NCBI RefSeq assembly: GCF_002257645.1
Contig: NZ_NQMO01000009.1
Coordinates: 1-64,000, forward strand
DNA: 64,000 nucleotides
Source: Paenibacillus sp. XY044
GTDB lineage: Bacteria; Bacillota; Bacilli; Paenibacillales; Paenibacillaceae
Direction: 5' to 3'
Shown here: in pieces, positions 62,963 through 64,000 of the stretch
How the letters are laid out: every line of letters starts with the position of its first letter
How positions within the stretch are numbered: the first letter of the stretch is position 1
Made by a program: the position numbers and the translations under genes
Notes under the pieces: model-generated
Told to the model about the DNA's origin: nothing
The model's database searches: none
The model's input: the letters and a program-made list of their open reading frames with translations, nothing else

Positions 62963-63308
62963 TTACTTCAGAAACGTGACTTTCTTCTTATTATATATAT
63001 CGAAGGCTACCGCCGCCAACAGGACAAGGCCTTTAATCCCCTGCTGCCAGTCGACGCCCAGACCGATGAGCGATATCCCGTTGTTGAGCACGCCCATGTT
63101 GACGAATACCCAGAACGCCACCTTTTTGGTATTCACGCCGGACAGGTCTGCAGCTTTTTCGTTGCCGCCGAGAGCGTAAATATGGCGTCCCATGATGGTT
63201 TTGTTCATAACGAACGAGTAGATGATAATGAGCACCAGCAGCAGAATCAGAATGTTCGGCAGCCCGGCGTAGATCGAATCCCTGATTTCATCGGAATGGC
63301 CGATTGAT
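62963..63308 (-). pseudogene. Remnant of a sugar ABC transporter permease (XylH/MglC type)
   Basis: Only the C-terminal part of a ribose/xylose-type permease remains. GLPNILILLLVLIIIYSFVM runs into NKTIMGRHIYALGGNEKAAD, then FWVFVNMGVLNNGISLIGLG. Intact family members have about 60 residues between NMGVL and the second GVLNNG, so an internal deletion between short GVL repeats is likely. No start or N-terminal half is present upstream of 63308. Confidence 0.8.
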
Positions 63309-63514
63309 ATTGGGGAAAACTCATGAGCTTTCCGTTATTTTTATCCAAAAGTGAAACTTGTTCCGGCGGAATTTCGTAAATCTTTAGGTACGGTTATAGA
63401 ACCTTTAAGGTTTTCCTCAGGTTTGATGTCTATAATGACCTTAGGCTGAAGATCTCACATACCCATTCACGCAGATGACCAGTAACAAAATACATGAAAA
63501 GAGGATTTTTAACC

Positions 63515-63904
63515 ATGAACATAAAGCGAGTGATGATTGTCGGAACGATGGTCGTGATCATGTCCTTTGGAAGCACTGCGTTAAGCGGCTCCATCACAAG
63601 CGCAAGTCCGGCCGCCAAATGGTTTACCACCGGCGTAAAGGATAAAGACGAATTGCTTGAAGCTCTCCATCAGGACTCCGACGAGGAACTGTATGAAGCG
63701 CTGTATGAGGGAAAATCCCTGCATGACATCGCGGATAACCAAGGAGCCGACATTCAGCGAATCATCGATCTGCAAGTATCGCAGCTTACCCGTCAGCTGG
63801 ATGAGCGCCTGCGCAATGGAAGCATTAGCACAGACCAATATGCGGCACACAAGGCTGAACTTAGGGAAGTCGTCGAACGAAGCGTCCACACTTCATTCGG
63901 GTAA
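63515..63904 (+). CDS. Secreted helical protein, unknown
   Basis: 129 residues. Signal peptide at 1-30 (MIVGTMVVIMSFGSTALSGS region), then mostly helical, acidic text. LYEGKSLHDIADNQGADIQRI followed by QLTRQLDERLRNGSISTDQY resembles the repeats seen in many secreted Paenibacillus and Bacillus proteins of unknown role. ATG at 63515 with AGAGGA nine bases upstream. Confidence 0.7.
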   Translation: MNIKRVMIVGTMVVIMSFGSTALSGSITSASPAAKWFTTGVKDKDELLEALHQDSDEELYEALYEGKSLHDIADNQGADIQRIIDLQVSQLTRQLDERLRNGSISTDQYAAHKAELREVVERSVHTSFG

Positions 63905-64000
63905 CTGGAGGTACATAAAACCGTCCAAAGTTCGATCAGTCATTTGAGAGTCCGGCACGGATCCTGCGGTACACGGCTTGAGAAACGCATGATTCTCCAC
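63905..64000. other. Window end without a gene
   Basis: Nothing coding is evident in the final 96 bases. Confidence 0.5.

Overview
The window looks like chromosomal DNA of a Paenibacillus-type Firmicute. It is fairly GC-rich, with strong AAGGAGG ribosome sites. It encodes a cell-wall anchored SLH/X2-domain glycosidase, a Bacillus-type Fnr with C-terminal cysteines, Bacillus-like puc and dpp/ykf operons, and many AraC/TetR regulators. No rRNA, tRNA, prophage, insertion sequence or CRISPR array is visible.

Layout. 1-2.5 kb: three tandem copies of a ~110 bp AT-rich repeat, then an MFS exporter and its TetR regulator sharing three copies of one operator. 2.6-6.9 kb: a 1441-residue modular GH27 glycosidase with SLH domains. 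7.3-8.9 kb: an SDR dehydrogenase divergent from a TetR regulator. 9.3-12 kb: a split chromate-transporter pair and a sodium symporter. 12.2-15.7 kb: a GH51 arabinofuranosidase, a frameshifted AraC regulator and an FUSC-type membrane protein. 15.6-21 kb: a xanthine-dehydrogenase operon (pucD-C-E-A-B) preceded by what looks like a decayed T-box leader. 21.5-23 kb: a broken DUF1963 gene and a VIT1-family protein.

23.3-32.2 kb: a dppA-B-C-D-E-ykfA-B-C operon for uptake and recycling of murein peptides. 33-39 kb: an envelope module of a secreted protein, an ABC-2 transporter and a two-component system, followed by two membrane-protein genes. Both transcription units carry the same 11-bp-periodic repeat array, so the response regulator probably controls both. 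39-43.6 kb: a ChbG-like deacetylase, a right-handed beta-helix protein and an AraC regulator. 43.7-45.6 kb: a flavin monooxygenase plus OsmC pair.

45.9-59 kb is an anaerobiosis region. It holds fnr, a GAF/PAS-kinase/NarL-type system resembling nreABC, pflB-pflA, adhE, ndk, hpf, two DUF3147 membrane proteins, a small cysteine-rich protein and a divergent mobA. At least seven TGTGA-N6-TCACA palindromes lie upstream of these genes, and for five of them a -10-like hexamer sits 32-33 bp from the box centre. This looks like a compact Fnr regulon that includes genes not classically tied to Fnr (ndk, hpf, the DUF3147 pair and the 62-residue Cys protein).

59-64 kb: small membrane proteins, a serine hydrolase gene interrupted by a stop codon, a NIPSNAP protein, an ANT(6)-like nucleotidyltransferase, a deleted remnant of a sugar ABC permease and a secreted helical protein. 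The number of broken genes (AraC, DUF1963, serine hydrolase, permease, possibly the pucD start) is notable. It could reflect genuine decay or assembly errors.
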